From DDH964 sp963763205 (GTDB lineage: Bacteria; Desulfobacterota; Desulfuromonadia; Desulfuromonadales; DDH964), in assembly GCA_963763205.1 (NCBI GenBank), contig CAVXNQ010000002.1:62001-126000 (forward strand): DNA of 64,000 bases. The letters are read 5' to 3'. The position numbers and the translations under genes were made by a program. Under the pieces are notes generated by a model. That model saw nothing but the letters and a program-made list of their open reading frames with translations. It made no database searches and was not told the DNA's origin. Of the stretch, positions 17,376-25,581 are shown in pieces. Position 1 is the stretch's first letter, and every line of letters starts with the position of its first letter.

Positions 17376-18524
17376 TTACCTTGGCGCCCGGTAGACCCGC
17401 GTAGAACCGATCCTGGACAACACGATCTGCCACACCTGATTGTACCGGGCGCGGAAGGAACCGGCGCAGGAGAGCAGGTAGTAGCGCCACATGCGGCGGA
17501 AGCGCTCATCGTAGGTCCCCTGCAGGTCGGGCCAGGCGGCCTCGAAGTTGCGCCACCAGGCCATCAGCGTCGGGTCGTAGTCGGGACCGAAGCTGTGCCA
17601 GTCTTCGACCATGAACAGCCGCTCGATGGCCTGGCCGATCTGGGCCGCGGAGGGGAGCACCCCCCCGGGAAAGATGTAGCGTTCAATCCACGGATCGGTG
17701 GTGTAGGCCGATTCGTTGCCGGCGATGGTGTGCAGGAGAAAGAGGCCGTCAGCGGCGAGGCAGCGGTCGACGACGCTCATGTAGGTCCGGTAGTTCTTGT
17801 AGCCGACATGTTCGAACATGCCGATGGAGACGACGCGGTCGAAGGGCTCGTCGAGTTCCCGGTAGTCCTGCAGGCGGATCTCCACCGGCAGCCCCTGGCA
17901 AAGCTCACGCGCCAGCTCCGCCTGCTTGCGGGAGATGGTTACGCCGACAACTTCGACGCCGTAGTGCTCGGCGGCAAACCGCGCCAGCCCTCCCCAGCCG
18001 CAGCCGATGTCGAGGACCCGCTGACCGGGCGCCAGCAGCAGCTTGCGACAGACCAGGTCGAGCTTGGCCTGCTGTGCGGCTTCGAGGTCGGCGGCCTCGG
18101 TCCAGTAACCGCAGCTGTAGATCATCCGGCTGTCGAGCATGCGCCGGTAGAGATCGTTGCCGACATCGTAATGCTTGCGGGCGACCCGGTGGGCACGGGC
18201 CTTGGACTGACGGTTTCTCAGCCGCGCCCCGACGACGGAAAAGGCCATGCCCGCGGTGCGCACAGCATCATCCAGGCGCGCGGTTAACAGCCGGTGGAAA
18301 AACCCGTCGAGCTGTTCGCAGTCCCACCAGCCGTCCATATAGGCCTCGCCGAGCCCCAGGGACCCCTGGCTCAACAACCGCCCGAACAGCGCGTCTTCGT
18401 GCACCTGCAGATCCCAGGGCCGGCCGCCGTCTACGGCGATATCGGCCTGCTGCAGCAACTCTTCGATCCGCTTGCGGAAACGGCTCCGAGTCACCTTCGC
18501 CACCTCCTCTGCTCGATTCGACAC
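17376..18524 (-). CDS. cfa: Cyclopropane-fatty-acyl-phospholipid synthase
   Basis: A 382-residue SAM-dependent enzyme of normal length. It carries the SAM motif VLDIGCGWGG, the family sequence HYDVGNDLYRRMLD, and the conserved stretch YIFPGGVLPS. It transfers a methylene group from SAM to cis double bonds of membrane phospholipids, a common stress adaptation. It is downstream of the protoporphyrinogen oxidase and marR genes on the same strand, with a 48-base gap. Confidence 0.95.
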   Translation of the reverse strand: MSNRAEEVAKVTRSRFRKRIEELLQQADIAVDGGRPWDLQVHEDALFGRLLSQGSLGLGEAYMDGWWDCEQLDGFFHRLLTARLDDAVRTAGMAFSVVGARLRNRQSKARAHRVARKHYDVGNDLYRRMLDSRMIYSCGYWTEAADLEAAQQAKLDLVCRKLLLAPGQRVLDIGCGWGGLARFAAEHYGVEVVGVTISRKQAELARELCQGLPVEIRLQDYRELDEPFDRVVSIGMFEHVGYKNYRTYMSVVDRCLAADGLFLLHTIAGNESAYTTDPWIERYIFPGGVLPSAAQIGQAIERLFMVEDWHSFGPDYDPTLMAWWRNFEAAWPDLQGTYDERFRRMWRYYLLSCAGSFRARYNQVWQIVLSRIGSTRVYRAPR

Positions 18525-18572
18525 CGACGATTAACAAACGCTCTCTTTTGTTACCGCATCCGGGGCCGGCTG

Positions 18573-19995
18573 TCAACCGGCGGCCCCCTCGCGCCCGCGC
18601 AAAAAGGTGATCACCCGCTCGGCGGTCTGGTTGGAGGCGTTGACGCAGTCGTTGAGGCCGACACCGTAAAAGGCATTGCCGGTAAGGAACAGTCCGGGGA
18701 AGGGGGACAGCCGCGCGGCGATCGTTTGCAGCCGCGCCCCGTGGCCGGCAACGTACTGGGGGATCGCCCGTTGATGGCGGAAGATGCGCACGAATTCGGG
18801 CGGGACATCGATCCCCATGATCTCCCTGAGATCGGCCTCGACCCGGGCCTGCACCTCCGTGTCGGAGAGCGCGATGGCGCCGGGGTTGGTCGCCCCGCCC
18901 ATCATCGAGCGCAGCAGCACCTGTCCCGCTGGTGCCCGGTTGGGAAAGATGCTCGAATCCCAGAGCGTGCCGAGAATGTGCGTCCCTTCCTTCTTCGGGA
19001 TCAGGTAGCCGAAGCCGTCGAGATCGCGGGCGATCTTCTCCCGCGGATAACCGAAGCAGACGACGTTCATCGGCGCGTAGGGGATCCCCCGCAGCAGCTC
19101 CGCGAGGTCACCGTCGAGATCGGCAACCTGTTCGGCGACCGCCCAGGCCGGGGCGGCGCTCACCACCAGCTCCGTCTCGACGCTGCCGCCAGCGGCCAAC
19201 TCCAGCGCAAAGCCGCCGTCGCGGCGGCGGATGGCGGTCACCGCGGCGCCGAGGCGCACGGTCCCGGCGACGGCCTGCCCGGTGGCATCGGTCAGGTTCT
19301 GGATACCGCCGGCAAAGGAGGTCAACACGCCGCCGGGCCCCGCGGCGCTGGCCACCGCCTTGCCGGCCTTGCGCTCGGCCTGCTTCTGCTTGGCCAGCTT
19401 GATCATCGCCTTGATCAAGCCCACCGTATTCCTGCTCCAACTGGTGGATGCGCGGGAAACAGCTTTTCAGGCTCATCGTTTCCGGATCGCCGGCGAAAAT
19501 CCCCGAGACCATCGGTGCGATCAGCTTGTCGAGGGCCTCCTGGCCGAGCCGCCGCCGGGCGAAGTCGGCCAGCGTCTCGTCCGCCCCGTCGCGGCGGGTC
19601 GGGATCAACGGCTCACAGGCCAGGCGCAGCTTGCCCGGCCAGGAGATCAGGTGCGACTTGAGAAACGCCGGGCCGTTCTCGGGCAGCCGGTGCAGCTCCC
19701 TGCCGCTGTAGATGAAGCGCTTGCGGGCGTTGTCGTCGGAGCGCAGCAGCTGCCCTTCGATCCCCAACTCGCGGCAGAGATCGAGGGTCATCGGCTTGTT
19801 GTCGAGAAAGCCGTTGGGACCCCATTCGCACAGAAACCCCTCCTCGCGCCGGCTCCACATCTTGCCGCCGGTGCGCTCCTCCTTTTCCAGGATCAGGGTC
19901 TGCACGGCGAGGCCGGCCTCCCGGGCCCGGCGTTCGATGGCATAGGCAGTAGCCAGACCGGAAATTCCGGCGCCGATGATGGCGATACGGGTCAT
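18573..19995 (-). CDS. hemY: Protoporphyrinogen oxidase, HemY type (frameshifted)
   Basis: About 473 residues after bridging one extra G near 19422. The N-terminus MTRIAIIGAGISGLATAY is a Rossmann FAD-binding motif, followed by ILEKEERTGGKMWS. The C-terminal part contains GNAFYGVGLNDCVNAS, the second FAD-contacting region of the amine-oxidase fold. It oxidises protoporphyrinogen IX in haem synthesis. Both halves meet at QEYGG/LIKAMIKLAK with a one-base overlap, so the gene is probably whole in the cell. Follows marR by 57 bases. Confidence 0.9.
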
Positions 19996-20052
19996 CTTCT
20001 TAATCCTTTCGCAGGAGATGGCAGTAACGGGTAACAGGTCTCAGGGTGGCCT

Positions 20053-20481
20053 TCAGGTCACCTTGGCCAGAATGCGGGCGATGGTTTCGAAGGCACTTAC
20101 CAGCGCCTCCTGCTCGTCCTGGTCGAGGCGGGTAAGCAGTTTGCGGTAGCGGTCGAGAATCCCCTGGCGCAGCTCGCCAATCAGCTCCTGGCCGCGCGGG
20201 GTCAGGCTGATGATCACCTGGCGGCGGTTGTCGGCATCCTGCTGGCGCTCCACCAGCCCCTGGACGACGAGGCGGTCGACCATCTGGCTGGCGCTGCTCA
20301 TCGCCACCTCCAGCTCCCGGCCCAGATCCCCCAGCGAGCAGCGCCCGGAGCCGGCGATGGTCAACAGCGTCTTGTACTGGTTGTAGGTCAGATCGAGCCC
20401 CTCATGCACCAGCGAGCGCAGCCGCCCCATGCGGCCGAGCAGTTCCGGGTAAAGCCGTTCCAGGCGTTCGATCCGCTCCAT
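20053..20481 (-). CDS. MarR-family transcriptional regulator
   Basis: A 142-residue winged-helix protein: MERIERLERLYPELL at the start, a recognition helix region LGRELEVAMSSASQMVDRL, and the wing D.DNRRQVIISLTPRG, which is diagnostic for MarR. I chose ATG 20481 because GAGGAGCG lies six bases upstream; an in-frame ATG at 20547 would add 22 residues. First gene of a probable operon with hemY and cfa, so it may regulate membrane-lipid or haem genes; divergent from the DnaJ-family gene, whose promoter is only about 85 bases away. Confidence 0.88.
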   Translation of the reverse strand: MERIERLERLYPELLGRMGRLRSLVHEGLDLTYNQYKTLLTIAGSGRCSLGDLGRELEVAMSSASQMVDRLVVQGLVERQQDADNRRQVIISLTPRGQELIGELRQGILDRYRKLLTRLDQDEQEALVSAFETIARILAKVT

Positions 20482-20563
20482 TTTTCGCTCCTCGAAATTT
20501 TCGTCATCCGAAATATTAGCTTCAAGAAACGACAGCGTCAAGTTCATTCGTGGCGCGCTCCTC

Positions 20564-20592
20564 TTGACGGCACGCCGGTACGCTCCTATATT
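20564..20592 (+). promoter_or_regulatory. Promoter of the DnaJ-family gene
   Basis: TTGACG (20564-20569), a 17-base spacer and TATATT (20587-20592), ending 34 bases before ATG 20627. It lies in the divergent interval with marR. Confidence 0.7.
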
Positions 20593-20626
20593 GACAAGGC
20601 CCGATTCCGAACCACAAGGAGCCGTC

Positions 20627-21514
20627 ATGGCCAAAGATTATTACGCGGTCCTCGGCGTCGCCAAGGACGCCACCAGCGACGCGATCAAGAAGGCCTATCG
20701 CAAGCTGGCCCTCAAATACCACCCGGACAAGAACCCCGGCGACAAGCAGGCCGAGGAAAAGTTCAAGGAGATCACCGAGGCCTATGCGGTTCTCTCCGAT
20801 CCGGAGAAGAAGGCGCAATACGACCAGTTCGGCGAAGCCGGTTTCCACCAGCGCTATTCGCAAGAGGACATTTTCCGCGGCTTCGACGTCGGCGACCTGT
20901 TCCGCGAATTCGGGATGGGCAGCGACGACATCTTCAGCCAGCTGTTCGGCGGCGGCCGGGGGCGTGCCACCTACTATGGCGGCGGCCGGCCGCGACAGAT
21001 CAAGGGGCAGGACTTTTCCCTGCAGGTGTCCATCCCCCTGCGCCAGGCGGCGACGGGCGGTGAGCGCCGGATCGCCTTCAGCCACGAGGGGCAGAGCGAA
21101 ACCCTCCAGGTGCGCATCCCGGCGGGAGTCGAATCGGGGCAGAAACTGCGCATTGCCGGCAAGGGGGGGGCCAGTCCCACCGGCGGACCTCCCGGCGACC
21201 TCTACCTGGAGATCACGGTGGAGCCCGACCCGGTCTTTCGCCGCGAGGGGGACGACCTGTTCGTCACGGTGCCGGTCCCCTTCTCCGGGGCCTGCCTCGG
21301 GACCAGCGTCGAGGTACCGACCCTGAACGGGGAGAAACGCGTCAAGGTCCCGGCCGGCATGACCTCCGGCGGCAAGATCCGGCTGCGTGGTTTCGGCGTC
21401 GCCGGCGAGAAAAAGAAGGGGGATCTGTACGCGGTGGTCGAGGTCCAGGTTCCCGCCAAGCTGAATGCCGAGCAGAAGCAGCTGCTGGAAAAGCTCCGCG
21501 ATCACGGCCTCTGA
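20627..21514 (+). CDS. DnaJ-family co-chaperone without zinc finger (CbpA-like)
   Basis: A 295-residue protein. The J domain (residues 1-70, DYYAVLGVAKDATSDAIKKA) contains the HPD motif in YHPDKN. It is followed by a Gly/Phe-rich linker (FGMGSDDIFSQLFGGGRGR) and two C-terminal beta domains (ETLQVRIPAGVESGQKLRI and RVKVPAGMTSGGKIRLRGFG). The four CXXCXGXG zinc motifs of DnaJ are absent, as in CbpA/DjlB-type proteins. It stimulates DnaK ATPase activity and delivers substrates. Start at 20627 has CAAGGAG upstream. Confidence 0.93.
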   Translation: MAKDYYAVLGVAKDATSDAIKKAYRKLALKYHPDKNPGDKQAEEKFKEITEAYAVLSDPEKKAQYDQFGEAGFHQRYSQEDIFRGFDVGDLFREFGMGSDDIFSQLFGGGRGRATYYGGGRPRQIKGQDFSLQVSIPLRQAATGGERRIAFSHEGQSETLQVRIPAGVESGQKLRIAGKGGASPTGGPPGDLYLEITVEPDPVFRREGDDLFVTVPVPFSGACLGTSVEVPTLNGEKRVKVPAGMTSGGKIRLRGFGVAGEKKKGDLYAVVEVQVPAKLNAEQKQLLEKLRDHGL

Positions 21515-21574
21515 CGGATCTCATTGCTCCTCCCCCGCCTCAGCCCTCGGCGCGCAAGAGGCTGGGCAGCAACC

Positions 21575-21630
21575 TTTCCTCCCGGCGATATCGTTTCCTC
21601 CCGGCCATAGCGTTTCCCACCGGTGATCTG
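21575..21630 (+). repeat. Three degenerate 19-bp tandem repeats before a leader peptide
   Basis: Units of 19 bases begin at 21575 (TTTCCTCCCGGCGATATCG), 21594 (TTTCCTCCCGGCCATAGCG) and 21613 (TTTCCCACCGGTGATCTG). The array ends about 20 bases before the leader peptide start. Such iteration suggests a protein-binding region. Confidence 0.6.
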
Positions 21631-21650
21631 CCCGTCAAATGGAGAAAATC

Positions 21651-21704
21651 ATGTCAATCGTCAAGTCCCCCAACCGGATACTGGTTGTCGTCGTCATCCC
21701 GTGA
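21651..21704 (+). CDS. Putative branched-chain amino-acid leader peptide (17 residues)
   Basis: A tiny frame with a good ribosome binding site (GGAG seven bases before ATG 21651) encodes MSIVKSPNRILVVVVIP and stops at TGA 21702-21704. The run I-L-V-V-V-V-I contains all three branched-chain residues, the pattern of ilv/leu leader peptides such as IvbL. A strong inverted repeat follows 40 bases later. In a classical attenuator, scarcity of charged Ile/Leu/Val tRNA stalls the ribosome here and favours read-through. The next gene is a class V aminotransferase (21904). Confidence 0.6.
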   Translation: MSIVKSPNRILVVVVIP

Positions 21705-21743
21705 CGGCCCCCCGCAGCCGGTCCGGATTCGGCGCAAAAATCC

Positions 21744-21776
21744 ACGAGGAGCGCGGGCCCAGTCCGCGCTCCTCGT
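21744..21776 (+). terminator. Hairpin downstream of the ILVVVVI leader (attenuator terminator candidate)
   Basis: ACGAGGAGCGCGG (21744-21756) pairs exactly with CCGCGCTCCTCGT (21764-21776) around a 7-base loop, followed by CGTTTC. The U-tract is weak. The sequence between leader and hairpin contains GGATTCGG/CCGGTCCGGAT-type alternatives that could compete for pairing; I have not folded them. Confidence 0.55.
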
Positions 21777-21903
21777 CGTTTCAGCGGGCTGCCGCCGGCA
21801 TCAGGTCGCGGCGGAGAGTCACCACTTCCGGCCCAAGTCCCTTGTACCGACGTCCGCAGCTGCTATCGTTTTCGGCAGGACCCCACAAGCACAAAGGAGC
21901 CCC

Positions 21904-23028
21904 ATGGACCTCGCCGCCTACCGTGACCTCTTTCCCATCGTCCGCCACCAAGCCTTCTTCAACCACGCCGGCATCGCCCCCCTCGCATTGCCGGTGGCGG
22001 AAACCGTGGCGGAATTCTACCGCGAGTGCGCCGAGCAGGGGGGCGCCGGTTACTCGCACTGGCAGCGGCGGCTGGCGGCGGTGCGCCAAAGCGCCGCCAC
22101 CCTCCTCGGCGCCACAACGGCGGAGATCGCCTTCACCGGCAACACCTCCACGGGATTGTCTCTGATCGCCGAGTCCTTCCCCTGGCGGCCCGGCGACGCG
22201 GTCCTGGTGCCGGTTCCCGATTTTCCCGCCAACGTCTACCCCTGGCAGCACTTGGAGCGGCGGGGGGTGGAGGTGCGTTTCGTCGAGCGCCAGCAGGGGC
22301 GGCTGACGCCGGCGATGATCGCCACGGCCCTGCGCCCTCACGTCCGCCTGCTGGCGCTGAGCAGCGTCGATAACGCCAGCGGCTACGCCGCCGATCTACC
22401 GACGATCAGCGATCTCTGCCGAAAAAACGGCGTGCTCCTCGCCGTCGACGCCATCCAGAGTCTCGGCGTGCTGCCGATCGACGTCCGGGCCGCCGGCATC
22501 CAGCTCCTCGCCGCCGGCGGTCACAAATGGCTGTGCGGCCCGCTCGGCAGCGGCCTGCTCTACGTCGCTGCCGACCTGCCGGTGCAGCTCACCCCGGTCC
22601 TGGTCGGCTGGAAGAGCGTGGTCGAGCCGGAAGACTTCCGGCTGCACTTCGCCCTGACCGGCGATGCTGCCCGCTTCGAGCCGGGGACGGTCAATTATGG
22701 CGGAATCTTCGGCCTCGGACGAGCCATCGAGCTGCTGCTGGAGGTGGGAATCGAACGGGTGCGGGAGCGGGTCTTTTCCCTGGTGGATCTACTGGCGGCG
22801 GGGCTGCGGGAACGGGGACTGGAGATCGCCACCGCGCTGGAGCCGGGGGAACGCTCGGGCATCCTCTGCTTCGAACCGAAAGGGGATGCGGCGGCGGCCT
22901 TCAGGGGTTTGCTGGATCGACAGGTGACGACGGCGCTGCGCGACGGCCGGATCCGGCTGGCGCCGCACTTCTACAACGACGAATGCGACGTCGAGCGCTT
23001 CTTCGCCGCCCTCGACGCGCTGGGATGA
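21904..23028 (+). CDS. Class V aminotransferase (PLP-dependent, cysteine desulfurase-like fold)
   Basis: A 374-residue PLP enzyme. The Schiff-base lysine lies in LLAAGGHKWLCGP, preceded by the cofactor-contacting LLAVDAIQSLGVLPIDV. The N-terminus (LFPIVRHQAFFNHAGIAPL) and the early GNTSTGLSLIAES fit the isopenicillin-N-epimerase/cysteine-desulfurase group. Substrate cannot be stated. Start ATG 21904 has CAAAGGAGC upstream. It is preceded by a leader-peptide/hairpin arrangement, which would make it a candidate for branched-chain-responsive control. The region 23029-23220 after it shows no gene. Confidence 0.88.
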   Translation: MDLAAYRDLFPIVRHQAFFNHAGIAPLALPVAETVAEFYRECAEQGGAGYSHWQRRLAAVRQSAATLLGATTAEIAFTGNTSTGLSLIAESFPWRPGDAVLVPVPDFPANVYPWQHLERRGVEVRFVERQQGRLTPAMIATALRPHVRLLALSSVDNASGYAADLPTISDLCRKNGVLLAVDAIQSLGVLPIDVRAAGIQLLAAGGHKWLCGPLGSGLLYVAADLPVQLTPVLVGWKSVVEPEDFRLHFALTGDAARFEPGTVNYGGIFGLGRAIELLLEVGIERVRERVFSLVDLLAAGLRERGLEIATALEPGERSGILCFEPKGDAAAAFRGLLDRQVTTALRDGRIRLAPHFYNDECDVERFFAALDALG

Positions 23029-23220
23029 GGAGAGAATGAGAAGCCAAGGCGTCTCTCACCCGCTCCCTGCAGTCGCTTGAGCACACAACGAGCACAGAGA
23101 TTTAGAATCTAAAAAGAATAATCTTACGGGTTCTCCGTGTCCTCTGTGACCTCAAGTGAGCAAAGCGAACGGGTGAGAGCCGCCAGCCTTGTTGTTATTG
23201 GGTTCCCCCCAATACCGCGC

Positions 23221-24159
23221 TCAGGGGAGTAAATCCCGGTAAAAACGCAGCCAGTTCTCGCCCAGCACTCCGGCAATCGCCGCCACCGGCCAGCCGCGCC
23301 GGTCCAGTTCCGTCGCCAGCCGCTGCCAGGCCCGGTAGTCCTCCAGGCCGCGGCAGACCCCCTCGAAACCGCAATAGTCCGAACCGATCGCCAGGGTCTG
23401 CGTCCCGCAGCGCGCCGCCAGCCACTCCAGCTGCCGGACCACGTCGTCGAGGGTCGCTGAGGCGCTCCCGGTGAGCATCTCCGGGGCGAGGCTGAGACCG
23501 ATCAGGCCGCCGCGCACCGCCAGGGCGTCGATCTGCACCGGGCTCAGGTTGCGCGACCGGTCGCAGAAGGAGCGCAGGCCGGTGTGCGAGGTGAAGACCG
23601 GTCCGGGGAAGGACTCCAACACCTGCCGGAAACCGGGCTCGGCGAGGTGCGCCAGGTCGACGGCCCAGCCTCTTTTGGCCAGTTCCGCCAGCAGTGCCCG
23701 CCCCGCGTCCGTCAGCCCGCCCGGGTCGGCCACGCCGTTGCCGTCGGCCAGGCGGTTGCGCCCGGCGTGGGTCAGCCCGACCACCCGCACCCCCCACCTC
23801 TCCAGCGCAGCGAGGTCGGCTTCCAGCAGGGCGTCGCCGTTCTCCACCAGAAAGATCGTCGCCGTCTCCCCTCCCGAAATCCCTTCCAGCTCGGCGGCGC
23901 GCCGCACCCGGCGCAGGCCGGTCAGGCGCGTCGCGGCAAATTCCATCAACACTGCCAGGTGGGACCAGGCGGTGTCCGGGCCGTTGTGGACGTCGGCGCA
24001 GTAGAGGGCATTGACCAGCAGGCCGACCCCGCCATCACTTAGGCTCACGGGGGTGACCGGCCCCTGGTCCCAGGTCCTGAAATCGCTCGGATGGCCGGCC
24101 AGCTGCAGGGCGTAGACCAGGTCGACGTGGCCGTCGCAGAGGGTCAGGGGACGGTCCAT
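23221..24159 (-). CDS. Membrane dipeptidase, peptidase family M19
   Basis: A 312-residue zinc dipeptidase. Visible ligands and active-site motifs are DGHVDLVYAL (His and Asp), FLVENGDALL (bridging Glu), AVDLAHL (His), FTSHTGLR (His) and IGSDYCGFEG (active-site Asp). Members hydrolyse dipeptides, including ones with unusual residues or D-amino acids. Its start is two bases from the methyltransferase stop, so the two are cotranscribed. No signal peptide is seen, so it is likely cytoplasmic. Being downstream of a putative peptide-modification gene pair, it might recycle modified peptides, though this is inference. Confidence 0.9.
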   Translation of the reverse strand: MDRPLTLCDGHVDLVYALQLAGHPSDFRTWDQGPVTPVSLSDGGVGLLVNALYCADVHNGPDTAWSHLAVLMEFAATRLTGLRRVRRAAELEGISGGETATIFLVENGDALLEADLAALERWGVRVVGLTHAGRNRLADGNGVADPGGLTDAGRALLAELAKRGWAVDLAHLAEPGFRQVLESFPGPVFTSHTGLRSFCDRSRNLSPVQIDALAVRGGLIGLSLAPEMLTGSASATLDDVVRQLEWLAARCGTQTLAIGSDYCGFEGVCRGLEDYRAWQRLATELDRRGWPVAAIAGVLGENWLRFYRDLLP

Positions 24160-24161
24160 GC

Positions 24162-25089
24162 TCAGCGCTCCGCCCGCAGGTACTGGCTGCGGATCAGCTC
24201 GAAATGGTTGCGATGGTTGCGGATCGTCCATGCCACCTGCCCCTCCGCGGTGACCCGCCAGGGCGGCTCCCCTTCCCTCTCCAGAATCCTCCGCAGGTTG
24301 TCGCGGCCAAAACCGGCATAGGGACCGACATCGGTGCCGCCGAGCCAGTCCTCCTCGGCGGCACACTCGGTCGACCAGGAATAGGGATCGGAGACCAGCA
24401 GACGGCCGCCCTGCGCCGGCGGCGACTCGGTCGCACTCGGCCAGGTGGCGGCGCGGCTGGGGCAGCTTGTCGAGGAGGTTGAGGGAGCAGAGGCAATCGG
24501 CGACCTGGGCCGGAAAGGGGAGCGCCAGGGCGTCGGCGACCAGGAACTCGGGGGGATGCCGGTGCCAGGCGGCGGGCAGCTCGATGCGCCGCAGCTCGCT
24601 AAGCCGCCCCTCGAGGGTCAGCGGATAGTCGAGGGTCCCGTCCCGGGCCAGCTGCCGGGCCTTGGCCACCAGCGGCCGCGAGCGGTCGAGGCCGACGACC
24701 AGCCCGCCGCAGGCGGCGAGCTCGAAGCTCAGCCTGCCGACGGCGCAGCCCAGGTCGAGGGCCAGCCCCTCCCCGGCCGGCACCAGCGCCGCCCACTGCC
24801 GGTACGCTTCGAAGGCGTCGGGGTCGCCGGCGAGGTCGGCGAAGTGGCTCCAGAGGTAGGCCGAGACGGTGGCCGGCTGGTCGTATTTGTCGGGCGTCGC
24901 CGGCGTCCCGGGCTCCGCCTGCAGCACCGCCAGGCCCTCCTCGATGGGGTAGACGCGGCCGCAGGTGCGGCAGTCGAGGGTGCCGGCGAGGATCTCGTTA
25001 CCGGCCCGGCGGGCGCCGGACAGGCGCAGGGGGCGCTCGGCGGGGAGGCAGGCGGGGCAGATCAGGATGTCGAGAAGGTCCTGGCGCAT
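24162..25089 (-). CDS. SAM-dependent methyltransferase with Trm112-like zinc-ribbon N-terminus (frameshifted)
   Basis: About 308 residues once one extra base near 24428 is bridged. Residues 1-55 resemble Trm112/UPF0434 (ILICPACLPAERPL, CRTCGRVYPIEEGL), a two-CXXC zinc ribbon. The class I methyltransferase core follows, with the SAM motif LALDLGCAVGRLSFELA and the acidic VVGLDRS. After the shift the natural frame continues GRLLVSDPYSWSTECAAEED and ends at TGA 24162-24164, two bases before the dipeptidase start. Substrate unknown. It could methylate a small molecule or the modified peptide encoded upstream; neither is shown. Confidence 0.82.
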
Positions 25090-25119
25090 GGTGAGGCTCT
25101 CGGGATTGGAAGGTAAAGC

Positions 25120-25345
25120 TGACCCCGGGGTTGCGCCCCCGGCACGCCGCCTTCCTTTCTTGCTGCGCGGCAAGAAAGGAAGCAAAGAAGCGCGCCCCGA
25201 CTGTCTCCGCCCGGCTGCGCCGGGTGCCCTCCGCTCCGCAGACGTTTCGGGGACCGGCAAAAACTTGCCCTGCGGGCTTCGGACATTTGCCGGTCTGTTT
25301 CCCGAAACGTCCACTGCGCTCCAGCGGGGACAGAGGGGATGGGAA
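25120..25345. repeat. Large nested palindromic intergenic region
   Basis: Several inverted pairs nest here: CCTTTCTTGC/GCAAGAAAGG; ACGTTTCGGG..ACCGGCAAA with TTTGCCGGT..CCCGAAACGT about 50 bases apart; and CCCCGACTGTC with GGGGACAG further out. No ribosome binding site or family-like protein is present in any frame. It separates the CHAP peptide gene from the methyltransferase gene. Its look recalls dispersed intergenic elements seen in beta- and gammaproteobacteria; I cannot confirm homology. Confidence 0.6.
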
Positions 25346-25436
25346 CGATAGGCACTACCTCTCAAAACCCAAAAATCAGGCGGGTGCGCTATGAGCGCCC
25401 CCGCCCTTGAATTGCTGCTGCTGGGATCAGGATAGC

Positions 25437-25577
25437 TTACGCCGGTCCGTGACAGGACGGGGCGTGGCAACCGGGCGCGTGGCAGGCCGGCGCGTGGCAG
25501 CCGGGAGCGTGACAGGAGGGGGCATGGCAGCTCGCCGCGGACGAAGCCTTCTTCTCGACGGGTTTGACATCCAGCAT
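25437..25577 (-). CDS. CHAP-pentad repeat peptide, putative radical SAM substrate (RiPP precursor)
   Basis: A 46-residue peptide starting at ATG 25577 behind a near-perfect ribosome binding site (GGGAGGTGA, five bases upstream) and ending at TAA 25437-25439. Residues 1-15 (MLDVKPVEKKASSAA) form a short charged leader. Residues 16-46 are six pentads, five of the form xCHAP and a last SCHGP, then Ala. Six Cys and six His are thus spaced exactly five apart. There is no signal peptide. It lies directly downstream of a B12-binding radical SAM gene that ends in a PqqD-like domain. The arrangement is that of a ribosomally made, post-translationally modified peptide or a metal-binding peptide. The gene call rests on the repeats and the start signal. 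Confidence 0.8.
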   Translation of the reverse strand: MLDVKPVEKKASSAASCHAPSCHAPGCHAPACHAPGCHAPSCHGPA

Positions 25578-25581
25578 GGGA

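Noticed and set aside
17052..17404. Open frames of 80-105 residues across the CAGTTGT array
   Set aside because: They are repeat translations of a heptamer (Gln-Leu-Ser-Val-Val-Ser-Cys cycles) with no start signal and no family resemblance.
25437..25577. CHAP peptide as a c-type cytochrome (CX4CH haem sites)
   Set aside because: The spacing CHAPxCH does fit CX4CH formally, but there is no signal peptide, and haem c attachment takes place outside the cytoplasm.
25437..25577. CHAP peptide as a SCIFF (six cysteines in forty-five residues) peptide
   Set aside because: Length and Cys number agree, but SCIFF peptides have a different sequence and a SPASM-type maturase, not a B12-binding radical SAM enzyme.
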